A stretch of DNA of 64,000 nt from Diplolepis rosae (lineage: Eukaryota > Arthropoda > Insecta > Hymenoptera > Diplolepididae), in assembly GCA_030998225.1 (NCBI GenBank), contig JAPYXD010000714.1:2914001-2978000 (forward strand). The letters are read 5' to 3'. Both the position numbers and the translations under genes were made by a program. Positions 33,589-46,104 of the stretch are shown piece after piece (the stretch's first letter is position 1; each line of letters begins with the position of its first letter). The notes under the pieces were generated by a model. That model was not told the origin of the DNA. It did not search any database and worked only from the letters and a program-made list of their open reading frames with translations.

Positions 33589-33922
33589 AATAGTATATTA
33601 CGTGCCTAGCGCACAATGAGGGTTATTGCGCGACGAGCGACAATGCTCGCAGGAGATCGAAGCCAAGGCGTAGTCGAGGTGTAGCTGATGCGTAGTCGAG
33701 ACGTAGCTGAGGCAAAGCCGAGTCCAAGCCAAGACGAATCCAAGGCGCGATCAGTCCTGCGAGCATTGTCGCGAGTCTCGTAATTTCCCGAATTATGTGC
33801 ATTGGCACGTATTCTATTTTATGTGACTTCGGTGTGTATACGAGATTTTATGCGTACTCTCGAATCTAATCTAGTATTGTAGTTGTTTGCAGAGCTAGTC
33901 ATTACACTTGATATTTCGCGAC
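33589..33922. mobile_element. Foldback family A, half copy
   Basis: Matches the left arm of the elements at 39577-40530 and 53877-54598, starting AATAGTATATTACGTGCCTA and running through the TCGAGACGTAGCTGAGGC repeats to ATATTTCGCGACT. The other arm is absent, so this copy is truncated. It sits at the broken 3' end of the minus-strand pol. Confidence 0.8.
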
Positions 33923-34640
33923 TTGATTTTTTTCAAGATTCTGTTCCAAATTTTCTTTGAAATTTTCTTAAAAATTATCTTCATAATTTCCTTCGTATGT
34001 GGCTTTAATGTCGTTGGTTTTATCTTCTGAGATTGTAAACTAATTGTCACTCTCTTCGCTTTCAAGTTCAGTAATATTTTTTGGTTTCCTGGCATTCTTC
34101 TTTTTTCTGTTTCTTGTTTGAGTTTCTTTTAAATAATCTGAATAATCAGGATCAGAGTCGGAATCTGTTTCTACTTTTGTTCGGCTTCCTTTTTGCGTAT
34201 ATATTTCTAGTAATTCATCTTCATATATTTGTTTTCTTGGTCTACCTCTCTTTCTGTTTGTTTAAGAGGAAATATTTTTCAAATTTGTAAGTAGATTTTT
34301 TCTTGGCCTACCTCGTGGTTTTTTCACAAGAGGTTTAGATGAAAAATTTTCGTCTAATTTTTCTTGAGTGTCATTTCCATTCAAATTTTTTGTTTTTTCT
34401 TGTTGTATTCTCTTTTGAGCTCTCGTAGTAATAGTTTTCCATGATACATTTACGTAGTTTTTGGAAAACACTGGACTTGATAAAAATATTGTCATAAAAA
34501 TAAATCTTGATGCCTGATTTTTGAATAAATTTGTGTTTTTTAAAATATTCTTAGCAATCTCAACCTCATTCTCAGTTTTCTTGTTTATTTCTTGTAAAAG
34601 TTTTCTTGGAAAACATTTTTTCTTGAGAAGCTATAAAAGT
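33923..34640 (-). pseudogene. Pol tether with two AT-hooks
   Basis: Region between RNase H and integrase of the errantivirus-like element. The minus strand reads VSWKTITTRAQKRIQ, then two AT-hook cores (KKPRGRPRKN and KRGRPRKQ) separated by a stop at about 34262, then an acidic, Ser-rich stretch with DSDPDYSD. AT-hooks here could help target the element to AT-rich DNA. Integrase, which should come next, is missing. Confidence 0.7.
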
Positions 34641-35117
34641 ATCATTGTCATCAACTTGTAAATATTTTGATTTGATTTTTACATTCATTTTCCCTGCCTT
34701 GTAAACTACATCAAAATCATATTCTGCAAGTTTCTATCTCCAACGTGAAATTCGTGAACAAGGGTTTGTAGAATTTTGAAACCAAACTAGAGGTTAGTGA
34801 TCAGTCACTAAGGTAAATTTTCTCTCATATAAATAAGGACGAAAATGAGTTACACAAAATATTATGGCAAGAGCTTCTTTCTCATAAGTATCATATTTTT
34901 TTCAGTATGACTTAGACTACGTGTAGCATATGCCATTGGCTTATCTTTACCTATTTTTTCTTGTGATAAAATACCTCCTATTGCAAATCCTGAGGAATCT
35001 GTTGTAGTGAGTATAAAAGGTTGAGAAAAATCAATTCGTTGTAAAAGTGGTTCTTCATATAATTTTGCTTTTAAAATATCGAAAGCTGTATGTTCTTTCC
35101 CTGTCCAATTAAAAAGT
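34641..35117 (-). pseudogene. Gypsy RNase H domain
   Basis: Degrades the RNA strand during reverse transcription. The minus strand shows ILTTTDSSGFAIGGILSQ (first Asp), [26 protein letters not shown] (Glu), FTLVTDHQPLVWF (Asp) and ISRWRxKLAEYDFDVVYKAG, in which one stop (x) interrupts. The upstream join to RT is split by the solo LTR 35123-37307. Confidence 0.85.
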
Positions 35118-35122
35118 ATATC

Positions 35123-37307
35123 TGTTACGTGCGAGTCAATTAAATAAGAATCTTTTTCCTGAATTAATGTCAGTATAAAATATTATTCCTAATGCTGACA
35201 TTGGTTCATGAGTTACAATGAAGCAAGTCTACACTTGAATCGCTCGTAACCTGAGCCTTCCTGACAACCACCACGACTCTGCATTTCTGGGGTGGCGAGT
35301 TGGTTCGAGGCGAATGCGAGTGATGAATGAGAGAGCGCGAGGAAAGTAGAAGTGGATCGAGATGCTGTATAACACGCTCGTCCCACCGCTGCGAATAAGA
35401 GTAAGGAGAAGCAATTAAATAATGTACAATTTGAAAGAGGTTCTTCAAGAGCAACAAAATCCTAAATTTCAGGACGACTAGTTATTCTCATTCAAAACCT
35501 ATGTAGCCATGTACGAGAGGCTTTCGATATGGGTTCTGAATGGGATAATTTTTTTTTCCTCGAATCAACTATATTGTATATGAATAAGAAGAGAATAAAA
35601 CAAATAGGGAAGATGAAAGAAATGAAAAAGTAATGTAAGAGAGAATGAAGTCTGGAAGAAGGGGAGGGAGAGAATTATTTCCCTGCAGCTCAAACGCGCC
35701 ATTGCCACCTTTCTGATTTTCGCTTGCTCCCGTCTTTCGCCCGCCCAGGCGCGTACTGATGAGAGTAATTATATGGAAAATCTTATTTAATTTCAGGAAT
35801 GATACGATCGGCTCTACAGCTCAGCACGAGGTCCAGCATATACCTATCCCTTTCCCTTCCCTGCACCCATCCGAGCCTAAATGCTTTGCCGACTGACCTA
35901 CCATAACAAAAGCCACGTGCTTTTAAGACATCAAATAAAACTTGTCTGTACAATGGAATTGTTTCAGTAACAATTTCATTAATACAATAATCATAAATAA
36001 CAATTAAAATTCAGACAAGCTATAATATTTCAATCCAAACTGAAATGAGAGAAACAAAAAAATCATTTCTAAAATTATTGATGAATATGCATCAAATGAT
36101 AGTTGCGAGCCACTTCCTTTTGCCATAATGGCGAGGATGAAGGTATCCAATGGCACCTAATGGTCAGCATGAAGTCGGATTACAAAATCAGCATTTATAT
36201 GGTTTCCCACGCACCCTCACCACTTTTATTTCGTCCAATCCTAATCTTCTTAATAGGCAAAAATCCCTACCGTGCTCAACTGGTGATGAGTTTATGAACC
36301 GAGTCGAGAACATCCAAAATTTGCAGTCTTCTGAGTGTCTTGACCGGATTCAGACCTTAGAATAATAAAGAAAACATTTTTCTTTTATCGTGCCCGTCTG
36401 CGGTCTAGATTGACAGTTCCTAGGTCCTCGTTAGTTGATTGAACCCGGAAAACTCTTTCTAACGAAATTATATTTTTGGAATCGTGTCGGGCGGACGTAA
36501 AAGACAAAAGACTTCATCTGGACGGAAGCAATACATATAAGATATATTGAAGTATACAAAATATATTTCTAATATATCTTTCTTCGGCGGACTATTTTAA
36601 AGTCCAATTCGTTTAATAAAAAAACGGCAAAAAGGTGCGCGAAATCGCGGAAAAATTAATACTACCGAATCTCAAAACGGTAGTGATAATTTTTCATAAA
36701 ATATTGTAATTAGATTTAATAGGAAAATTCTAGCGGCGAAAAGGGCGAGTTTAAAAGCACTCAACCCTTTTCTGGTTAAAAGCCAACCGTTATTTTCTCT
36801 TATTAAACCTAACAGAAAGTCGCAAAAACAATATTTGTGTGCGCGTGTGCTATGCGCGACTCGCAATTAGGACAAAGTGTGATTTTGAACAACACTCAAC
36901 AGAAAACCATTGCCCAGTCTAGGACGAATCAGGAACTAAGGGAAAATCTCTCCCTCTCTCTCACACTCTCCTGGGACTGGTAGATGTAAGGAAAACTAGT
37001 AGTAAGATATCGTTCCAATATATGTATCTATTTGTATATCCTTTTTATACAGACATTAAACACTAAAACTGGAAATCTTCCTGTATTCAAAACTTCTTTT
37101 CCAAAAATCAAAGAGGGCTTTCTTAAAAGCAGGGTATAGCCTCCTCAGTCAGAGGAGAGGGCAAATACGATCCCAGATTAAAAACAAATTTTGGTTTATT
37201 TAATTTATAATTTCCTAAATTGAAATTTGGCAGTTTGAAGCCTCAAGCGGGCGTATAATCGAATTTAATATTTTTATTATAATAAATTTAATTATTCGTA
37301 CGTAACA
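35123..37307 (+). mobile_element. Solo LTR, family 1, 2185 bp
   Basis: Begins TGTTACGTGCGAGTC and ends CGTACGTAACA. A 5 bp target duplication ATATC lies at 35118-35122 and 37308-37312, typical of Ty3/gypsy integration. The Pol reading on either side joins across it (PQKDI before, then LFNWTGKE after). The second half aligns with the LTRs at 14362-15638 and 23438-24640. No internal region or coding sequence is present, so it arose by LTR-LTR recombination. At 2.2 kb it is a very long LTR. Confidence 0.85.
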
Positions 37308-37312
37308 ATATC

Positions 37313-38400
37313 CTTCTGTGGAAGTTAATTTAAAGGTCTAGAAATTTCTGAAAATCCATGAATAAATCGTCCATAATATCCTGCTAAGCCTAAAAATTGC
37401 TCAACATTTTTCTGTGTTTCTGGGACTGCAAAGTATCTTACAGCTATTATCTTTTTTGGATCTGGACGTGCTCCATTTTTATCAATTATATGACCTAAAT
37501 ATTCTACTTCGGGTCATAAAAATTCGCATTTGTCTGGTTGTAAGTGAAGATTTGCTTTTCTAAGTCTTTCTGCTGAGTTGTTAAATTTAATTTCGTTCTC
37601 TTTTAGAGTATTTGCATATATAACTATGTCATCAAGATATACAAAAAGTTCCGTTCCGATTAATCCAGTTGATGTTAAGTCCATTAATCTGTGAAATGTG
37701 TCTGGTGCTGCTTTTAACCCAAAAGGCATTCTATCGAATTATTAATGGCCTTGAGGTGTAGAAAATGCGGTTTTATGAAAAATATTTCGCTAATCCTAGA
37801 GAATCAAGTATATCATTCGTATCAGGTAGAGGATACGAATCGCCAATTGTTTTTTCATTCAATATACGATAATCAAGAACCATTTTCCATTTTATTTTTC
37901 CTTTAGAATCAGGTTTTTTTAGGAACCATCCATACTGGAGTGTTATAGGGTGATTGTGAGTGTTTAATTACAAATATTTTATTTTTTAATAATTCATCGA
38001 CTTGTCTTGCAATTTCTTCCTTGTGAACAGGGGGAATTCTATATTGTCTTGAAAAAATCGGAGACTCATCCACAGTAGGAATTGAATGTTGTAATACATT
38101 AGTAGCTTCAAGTGGTTCTCCTGGGATTCGAAATCTGTATGCATTATTTTTAGTTAATTTTTCTACATGTTGTTATTTATCTTGATTCAAATGGTCTAAT
38201 CGAAGAAGCTTTTTAATACATTCTACTTTTTCTTCGTCTGTTACATTATATATAAAATTTGCATGATTTAATTAGAGAATTGGCAGTTTTTAAAAAGTTA
38301 TCTAATATTTTACTTGATAAATCTTCGTTATTTGTTTGTTTAAAATTATGTAAATTTTCAATTTGTTTATAATATTCGTGTACTTCAAAGTCTTTTAAAT
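37313..38400 (-). pseudogene. Ty3/gypsy reverse transcriptase, internally deleted
   Basis: The minus strand runs from RQYRIPPVHKEEIARQVDEL through SQSPYNTP, VPKK and MVLDYRILNEKTIGDSYPLP to LGLAKYF. It then jumps to HKTAFSTPQGH, so the first catalytic Asp is lost by deletion. It resumes at MPFGLKAAPDTFHRLM with the FVYLDDIVIYANTL box, the thumb and VEQFLGLAGYYGRFI. Several stops. The 35-40% AT-biased codon use fits the errantivirus-like pieces elsewhere here. Confidence 0.9.
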
Positions 38401-38447
38401 GAACTATTGGGAAAGATAATGTTATTGGTATTTTATATATTTTTTAT

Positions 38448-38908
38448 TTATTTATTTATATTATATTTATTTTTTATTTGAACATAGAATGTTGTAACTG
38501 TTTGACCTGGAATAGTAAATATATTTGTAGATTTAATAGGGTAACAGTGGTTCTTAATTTCTAAGCATTTTAAAGCATAATTTATATTTACATTATTATC
38601 TTGAAAAAATTTTGATCCCAATACTCCATATTCTTCTACTGGGACTTCATTTGGAATAATGTTGAATATTGTTGAATAACGAAAAATGTTTATTTTTAGT
38701 TGTCCTAATGTGTAAAGTGGTAAATCATTAATTCCTGTAAGTTTTAATACGTTTTGGCTATTTATTGGTACTTCAGGGTTGAGAACCTTCTGTTTAATTA
38801 AATTCCGAGCAGCACTAGTATCAATCATCATGTGTGTTGGATTTTTTATACCTTCTGTTGATATTATAATTGATGGTATTGCAGTAGATTTTGAAATATT
38901 TATTGTCG
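38448..38908 (-). pseudogene. Retropepsin-like protease region
   Basis: Located between Gag and RT. The active-site strand is MMIDTSAARNLI (DTS in place of DTG/DSG), and later GVLGSKFFQDNNVNINY fits the second conserved motif. The last codons are in low-complexity AT DNA. Probably inactive. Confidence 0.7.
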
Positions 38909-39200
38909 TACACGGAGAAAAAAATCTAACTATTATAGTAGGCTGAGCTCTATCCTATTAAAGCACCGAACTTTAGGGGGTCGTCTACCTTCACGCCTGA
39001 ATTTCGGGCGTATTTTTGACGATGGATTGCGAAAAAACTACACATGATATTGACACAAAGTTTTTTTCATTTAATTAGTACATTATTAAAATTTAAAAAA
39101 TTTTTTTTTTTTTTTCGTTATCTTGACCATTCATGTCTTCCTCAGTGCACCCGTGCTGGGGAGAGCTTTGGAGTTGTTTGGAGTTTTCCTGATGACGTGT
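38909..39200. other. Inserted noncoding segment between Gag and protease
   Basis: Starts ACACGGAGAAAAAAATC, a typical end of insect MITEs, and separates the Gag stop from the protease. The opposite end was not found, so it may be a truncated MITE. Confidence 0.35.
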
Positions 39201-39576
39201 TTATGATTGGTTATTTGGTCGTATCTTGCAGTCTCGTCCTATATGACCAGGTTTTTTACAGTAATTGCAAATTATTTCCGTATAACTTGAATTTTGTTGA
39301 GCTTTTTTATCATTTTGTAAATATCTATTTCCATGTGGTTTATTTCGATTTTGAAACTGTACTGAGTTGAAGTTTTTATACTGTCCTGAATTCAATTGTC
39401 TATTATTATTATTAGCATTGTTATTATTATTGTACAAATTTCTAGGAATATTATTGTTATTATTAAAATTATAATTTTTATTTCTTAAAAATTTGTTATT
39501 TGGAAAGTTTCTTGCAAAATTATTATTACTACTTCTTTGACCATTGAAATTATTATATCTTTGGTGGTTAGGATAT
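39201..39576 (-). pseudogene. Gag C-terminus with CCHC zinc knuckle
   Basis: Asn-rich tract followed by an intact CCHC knuckle, CNYCKKPGHIGRDC, which binds element RNA. Continues the Gag at 40531-41017, split by a foldback element. Confidence 0.8.
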
Positions 39577-40530
39577 AATAGTATATTACATGCCTAGGCG
39601 CACAATGAGGGTTATTGCGCGACGGGCGACAATGTTCGCAGGAGATCGAAGCCAAGGCGTAGTCGAGGCGTGAGTGAGACGTAGCTGAGGCAAAGCTGAG
39701 ACCAAACCGAGACGAATCTGAGGCGCGATCAGTTCTGCGAGCATTGTCGCGAGTCTCGTAATTTCCCGAATTGTGTGCAATGGCACGTATTCTATTTTAT
39801 GTGACTTCGGTGCGTATACGAGTTTTAATGCGTACACTCAAATCTAATCTAGTATTGAAGTTGTTTGCGGCGCTAGTCATTACACGTGATATTTCGCGAC
39901 TAATCCTGGACATTTTTATTTTATCGATTTTGTGTAGTAGTAGCGGATTTTAATAGACGCTTGCGCAGTTGAAATATACAAGGCTTTGTCAGTAGGGTAG
40001 TAACGGTGTACGAAGAAGAAGAAGAAGAAGAATAAGAAGAAGATTGTGCTCCGCTGTATGGCTATAGGCGCATGCGCAGTTCAATTTTTACATTTCATTC
40101 CTCTGTAGCGGAATACACAACATAGAGCTACTCTCAACTGTAGCGGGAGAACGAGTTTCCGCGCCGGAGGCACATAAAAATACTTTATACATTTGAACTG
40201 CGCATGCTCTATTACAACACTCTAGACGCTAGTACTACACAAGATCGATAAAATCAAAATGGCCAGGACTAGTCGCGAAATATCAAGTGCAATGGACGAG
40301 AATCATGATTGATTGCGCCTCGGCTTCATCTTGGCTTTGTCTTGGCTTCGTCTCGGCTTTGCCTCAGCTACGTCTCGACTACGCCTCGACTACGCATCGG
40401 GTACACCTCGACTACGCCTCACCTACGCCACACCTACGCCTCGACTACGCCTTGGCTTCGATCTCCTGCGAGCATTGTCGCTCGTCGCGCAATAACCCTC
40501 ATTGTGCGTCTAGGCACGTAATATACTATT
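39577..40530. mobile_element. Foldback family A, full copy, 954 bp
   Basis: Ends are inverted repeats beginning AATAGTATATTACATGCCTA. The arms pair over more than 300 bases, each holding imperfect direct repeats of CGTAGTCGAGGC/ACGTAGCTGAGGC. The centre has a GAAGAAGAA run and CGCATGCGCAGTTC motifs. Inserted in gag. No coding gene; target duplication not clear. Confidence 0.85.
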
Positions 40531-41017
40531 GTTATTTATAAAGAACTGCTTCTTGAGATTTACTTAAATGAAAACATTTTTCAGTTGTGTGACCTGGTTT
40601 TTTAAAAATTAAATAAATAGTTTTGTTTTCAAGTACTACGTTGAAACGGGTAGTTTTATTATTTTTATTATTAGTTGATTCTTCAGTTTTTAAATAATCC
40701 ATATTTCTATTTCTTCGCGGTGCAGAATTTGCAGCCAATCTTCGTTCTGTATCTATTGTATCATTAATTACTTCCTTGAATGTGTCCTTTTCTACTACGC
40801 GAATTTCTAGTTCAGGATGCAAACCACGTATAAAATATTGAATTACATCTCTTTCAAGGTTTTTCCTAAAGTTATTATCTACCTGAAAATTATTATTGAG
40901 CCTGTGAGCACCTTCGACTGTGTCGGCAATTTCTTTTATCCTAGCGGCGTAGGAAAGTACATTTTTTCTTTTGCACATGAAATAAAATTGACTTCTATGA
41001 AAGATTGAATTTTTCAA
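40531..41017 (-). pseudogene. Gag (capsid region) of the errantivirus-like element
   Basis: Reads LSYAARIKEIADTVEGAHR, FRKNLERDVIQYFIRGL, and DTIDTERRLAANS, as in gypsy Gag, then a first zinc knuckle that has lost its Cys pair (FKKPGHTTEKCF). The frame is cut by the foldback at 40530. N-terminal part missing. Confidence 0.85.
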
Positions 41018-41933
41018 AAGATGAGGTCCAAAAAATATTTTTTACGGGAGCTTATGGGAATGGATAGTGAAAACGGAAAACTATTATTTCTCAAAAATAG
41101 CTGAAGCGATTTTCATGTTTCATAGATATGTTGCTAGGGCAATCAAGATTTCAAAAATACAAAAAATGTTCTCTTATTTTCACAATTTTAGCCGTATGAG
41201 GCTGGTTATCAAATCGTCTTTTCTTTTTGGGTTCTCAGGAGGTGTGGCAGATTTTAATCTAATCCGATAATTCTATCAAGAGTTATCGTGTCCACAGACG
41301 CCGGACAGACGACAAATAGACGAAAGACAGACAGATTCTTTCGTGAAAACCGTTTTGTCTGACTCAGGGGGTCTCGAAAAGTCGTTATTCGATGGAAATT
41401 CCGAAAGCGATTTTCCACTTAAAACCAATACTTTCTGATATGATGAGAATGTGAAAAATGTCATATTGTTATTAATTTTAAATTAGGCGGTTAAGTTCGA
41501 GTTTTCCACGAGGTTACTTTTCGGGAACGCATCTTATCCGATACGCGATTCTTCGATAATTCTTCAAATTTTAATTGTTATTTATGTAGATGTAATATTC
41601 TATTCAATAAACAATAAATCATTTTCAAAATTGGAGAAAATAAAAAAGAAGCTTTCAATTTGAGACATTACATAGCATTTTTTGAGAAGCCACGAAGGTG
41701 TTTGTAATCTGCGCAAAAGGCTAGCTCAAATTAAAAAAGGAGCGTCTTGATTCGTCGATTTGTTGTTGAGATATTTGAACTTCAAGCGATTTGAACGCGT
41801 GCATTCAATTTTGGGCCAAGCGCTGTCCAGGTAAAAGTGGCTTCTCCTGCTCTGTATTCCTAGGATGCGTCGCTCCATCTCCATTATTCAGACATGAAAT
41901 TAGAATGAATTGCCTTTTAATTCTGTTGACATC
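41018..41933. other. No gene recognised
   Basis: Contains GACTCAGGGGGTCTCGAAA and a GACAGACGACAAATAGACG-type stretch. I have seen these in dispersed noncoding arthropod repeats, but no element boundaries are visible. Confidence 0.35.
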
Positions 41934-43270
41934 AATAACACAGGTCTGAAAATAATGGGTTTTTATTTGTTGTTGGAAAACAAAAGATCATTTCCGGGAT
42001 GATTTTTGACGTAGAATCCGAATCCGGAATCAGAATCAGCCTATCACGTCAGGATTTTGAGATATTTGAGGTTTTGTGCTCGAAAAATGGGGTTTTTCGC
42101 TACTTTTGAGGTTATGTACAGGGCGCAAGAATTTTTTTTGGTTTTTTTCTCAAATATCATATTTTAGCTCTACTCTTTCCCTTCAAAATGAGCTATTGAA
42201 CAGTCACGAGCGATTTTTTTTCACAAAGATACGGCCATATCAAGTTTTGAGATTTATTCGATCAACCTTATGAGCATTCACATTGACTCTTTGGTGCATA
42301 CCATTTTGCATTCGAAAATTTATCTTGAAAATTTGTGCTTGCGGGTTTTAATGGTCTGTGAATAAGAATTTACAGTCAGAAAATTTCCATTTCTAAGATG
42401 GCGGATTCAAAATGGCGGATCGAAATTTACGAAATTAAACGATTTCGCTCTCTAAAAATTTTGGGACCCTGAGAAATTTAAGGTTGTTCATGCTAGACCA
42501 GTAAATTGACTCATGAAAGTTGACCTTCGTAATACACAGAAATAACTTCGCATATTGTACACATACATTCGTACTCAGTGACTCAAAAAACTCTCAAGTA
42601 CAGAATTTTAGAGACCAATATTATTTTCCCCGTAAATTTCAGTTCGACATTTTAAAGCAGCCGGCCATCTTGTAAATGAAAATGTCAATCTTGCGACCCC
42701 ATTTTCGTAATCAGCAATTCCGAAACCCCCGGGTAAGAGTTTTTAGAGAGCGAAATCGTTTAATTTCGTAAATTTCGATCCGCCATTTTGAATCCGCCAT
42801 CTTAGAAATGGAAATGCCAATTTTCTGACTGTGAATTCTTATTCACAGACCATCAAAACTCGCAAGGACAAATTTTCAATATAAATTTTCGAATGCAAAA
42901 TGGTATGCACCAAAGAGTCAATGTGAATGCTCATAAGGTTGTTCGGATAAATGTCAAAACTTGATATGGCCGTATATTTGTGAAAAAAAATCGCTCGTGA
43001 CTGTTCAATATCTCATTTTGAAGGGAAAGAGTATTGATAAATAATGACACTCGAGCAAAAAACCAAAAAAATTTCTTGCGCCCTGTACATAACCTCAAAA
43101 GTAGCGAAAAACCCCATTTTTCGAGCACAAAACCTCAAATATCTCAAAATCCTGAAGTGATAGGCTGATTCTGATTCCGGATTCGGATTCTACTTCAGAA
43201 ATTACTCTGGAAACGACCCATAGCTTTTTAACAACAAATACAAACCCATTATTTGCAGACCTGTGTTATT
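41934..43270. mobile_element. Foldback element, 1.34 kb
   Basis: Arms of about 550 bases pair around a 220 bp centre. The tips start AATAACACAGGTCTG. Shared inner landmarks include GAATCCGGAATCAGAATCAG, TGTACAGGGCGCAAGAA and AAGATGGCGGATTCAAAATG. TTGACA occurs just outside each end, but offset, so a target duplication is unproven. The 65-codon frames in both arms are mirror copies of the repeat. Confidence 0.85.
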
Positions 43271-46104
43271 ATTGACAAAGAAACAAGTACCTTAAAATCA
43301 TTATTTCAATAAATTTTCGACATCTTCAGGAAGTTAACTGATTTTTTCACTTTTGTAATAGTATAAATTATATTATAAATTTTATTATATATTCTCTAGG
43401 AAGCCGTAACTCGTCTTTTATCATTATGCTGTATAAATGCAAAAACAGTCAGAATTTTCCCAAATAAAAAACGACTTTAGCATGAAAATTATTGTTTTTA
43501 AAACTTCTGCTTTTAAATTAGAACAAATTTTTCTACCATATAAATTTTATTCCACTACTAATACAATATATTTCTCTTTTTATAACGAAGCAAAATTGTA
43601 TTTTACAAGTTCAACCTAAAAATTCTCATTTTTATTTCACTTATTTAACATTTAAAAACTCAAATTTATAATGGTTTTTATCATTTCTAATAATAAAAAG
43701 CTACAATATATATTTAATTATACATTTGAAATACTTATACTCTTTCAGTTTGCAAATGATCATGTGAACACAAAATAAATTATTATTTGCAAAATGTAAC
43801 AATTCAATATAAAAGACAGAAAATTGGCGGACAACAAAACATGCGTTGACACCCGTAAATATACAAAAATGCGAATAACTTGATGACACAAGCGCAAAAA
43901 TTACTACAGTTGATAGAAGTATTCATAAAAAAAATTTTATTTTTACTACCTTTCTATTAAAAACATTTCTATAAAAATATCTTATATTAAAAACATTTTT
44001 ATAAAACACTCACGTTTTTACAGCCGATAGTAATTTATCTTATCATTTTAGCCATTTTTAATGCCTTAAATACTTATTTTCTCTATTATTTTTGTATATT
44101 TAAATAATTTTTCTACTAATTTATCCCACTTACTAAATTTACCACAAAAAATATTGAAAGTTGCTCGCTTGAAAAAGAACAAGCCGAAATAAAAGTAGTA
44201 CATCTTAATACTTCTACAATAAATAGTCACGTAGTTACCACATTTTCCCTACTCCGCCACCAACTTTAGTAATTTTTTATACAAAAAGTTTCTCCGTGCA
44301 CGAGTGCGCGAGTTAGAACCCAGCTAGGAGCAGAATTATTTTCAGATTCCTTCGACTTTACTACATAAATGTTTAAATTTCCTAATATAATTACTAACAT
44401 TGTTTCACAATTGTGCATGATAATAAAAGTCTGAATAATTTCTCCTTTCACACAGGTTGTCAATGATAAGTATAAATATGAAGGTAGAAACGAAAAAAGA
44501 AGAGAGGGAATAAAGAGAAAAGGATCGTTAAAAGGGAAATTAAATTTCTGCTTTTTTTGCGTCAATAAAAACCTGATAAAAAAAAACAGGAAAATGTTCT
44601 ATAAGGATTTTCTGGGGTTAAAATTCCAAAAATTATAGAAGAATTTCGCCTAAAATAAAAAGAAACTAAGATATATTTTTCTCAGTGTTAGAATTTCGAT
44701 AAATTTTTCAGAAACTCATTGAAAGGTGTACGGAATTATTGAGATCGTCAATAAATTTTTTTACAATTTCAGTCCTATCCAAAAGTCAATGACAAGTGAT
44801 TATAATAAGAATTTTGATTTCCATTCCATCTGAATCTTTCGTTACACGGAGAAACTTTTCATTGCAAAATTTAGTATTATTATATTTACAAGTATTTTTA
44901 CTAAAAGTCAATAGGAAACGAGGATATAACGTCACTTTTTTAGAAATTACTATTTTGAATATTAATCTATGGAGTTACTAATAATATTGGAGAAAATGGA
45001 GATATAATTGTATTCATGCCTTAACAGAAAAGCAACTTTTATTTCTCGAACTAGTAAAATCGTAATCGATACATCGAACGAATTATATTGTAGTAAACCC
45101 AATAAATGTTTCATTAATTGCTAAAAAAGAATGTTAAGTTGACAAAAGACAATAGTAAAGCCACATCTTCTGTCTAACCGAACTACCATAGTCCTTTGGA
45201 GATAGTGGAACCATATTTACAACTTTTCCTATCGACAATATGAAATAATTGCACCTCCATGATATAAAAAAATCAGTCATTCGTAAATTTTACCATAGTT
45301 CTTATTAGATTTTGTGAGCTACATAGAGAGAGTATTTATAAACATAGTTACATATTTACATACACGTATATATATATATATCAATATAAATAATAAAAAT
45401 ACCAATGCACGCTCAAATACTAATTCAACGCAACTTAACCCAACTGCACAACGCACACATTCATAAACTCATCGCAGTGATATGTCAATTACAATGTAGC
45501 AACTTCATTATATACTGAACTGTGGAAACTTTTATGATTTGTGAGGAAAAGCTCGGTACTCCCTCTGCTAGAAAAAATCGCAAGTTAGAAAGGCGCCATA
45601 TTCAAATGTAAAAAAATATATTACTATATCATCTACCGACAAATAATCATAACAAGCACATGGAGCGATTCTCGGGTAATATCAGAAACGTTCGGCGTAT
45701 CTGACGTCACTCGGCAGTACATTTAATATTTCCAATGGGAATTTTGACAACGTACTATTCCAATATATGATGTATTCGATTGCAAAATATTCAAGTAATT
45801 CTCTCTTCATTGTTCATTACTATTGACAATGGTAATTTCTGTAAACTATTTTGCAATTCATATTATTTAAAAGACCAATTCTTGCATAGATAGTTTTACT
45901 TTTTATTTATATAGGTATCACTTATTTCTAGTTTCAATTTGCCATCAAAGATATTGATCTTTGCAACTCTCAATGGTAATTTATAAAGTTGTACTATATT
46001 TACAATTGGTTCAGAAAATGTATTTCCTCCTACCGCTATGGTAAATAAAACTATTGATATGTAAATTTTTCAAGTTATTGATTTTTTTATTTTCAAAGTG
46101 CAAA
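43271..46104. other. Long AT-rich stretch without recognised genes
   Basis: Two MITE-like half ends occur: AAGTTTCTCCGTG at about 44287-44299 and ACACGGAGAAACTTTT at about 44846-44861. They face away from each other. A TA microsatellite lies at about 45368. No credible frame. Confidence 0.4.

Noticed and set aside
40287..40541. Overlapping frames of repetitive LRLDYAS peptides
   Set aside because: Produced by direct repeats in the foldback arm; three frames are open at once, which argues against coding.
44280..44865. MITE bounded by the two ACACGGAGAAAC ends
   Set aside because: The ends face outward rather than inward, so they cannot bound one element between them.
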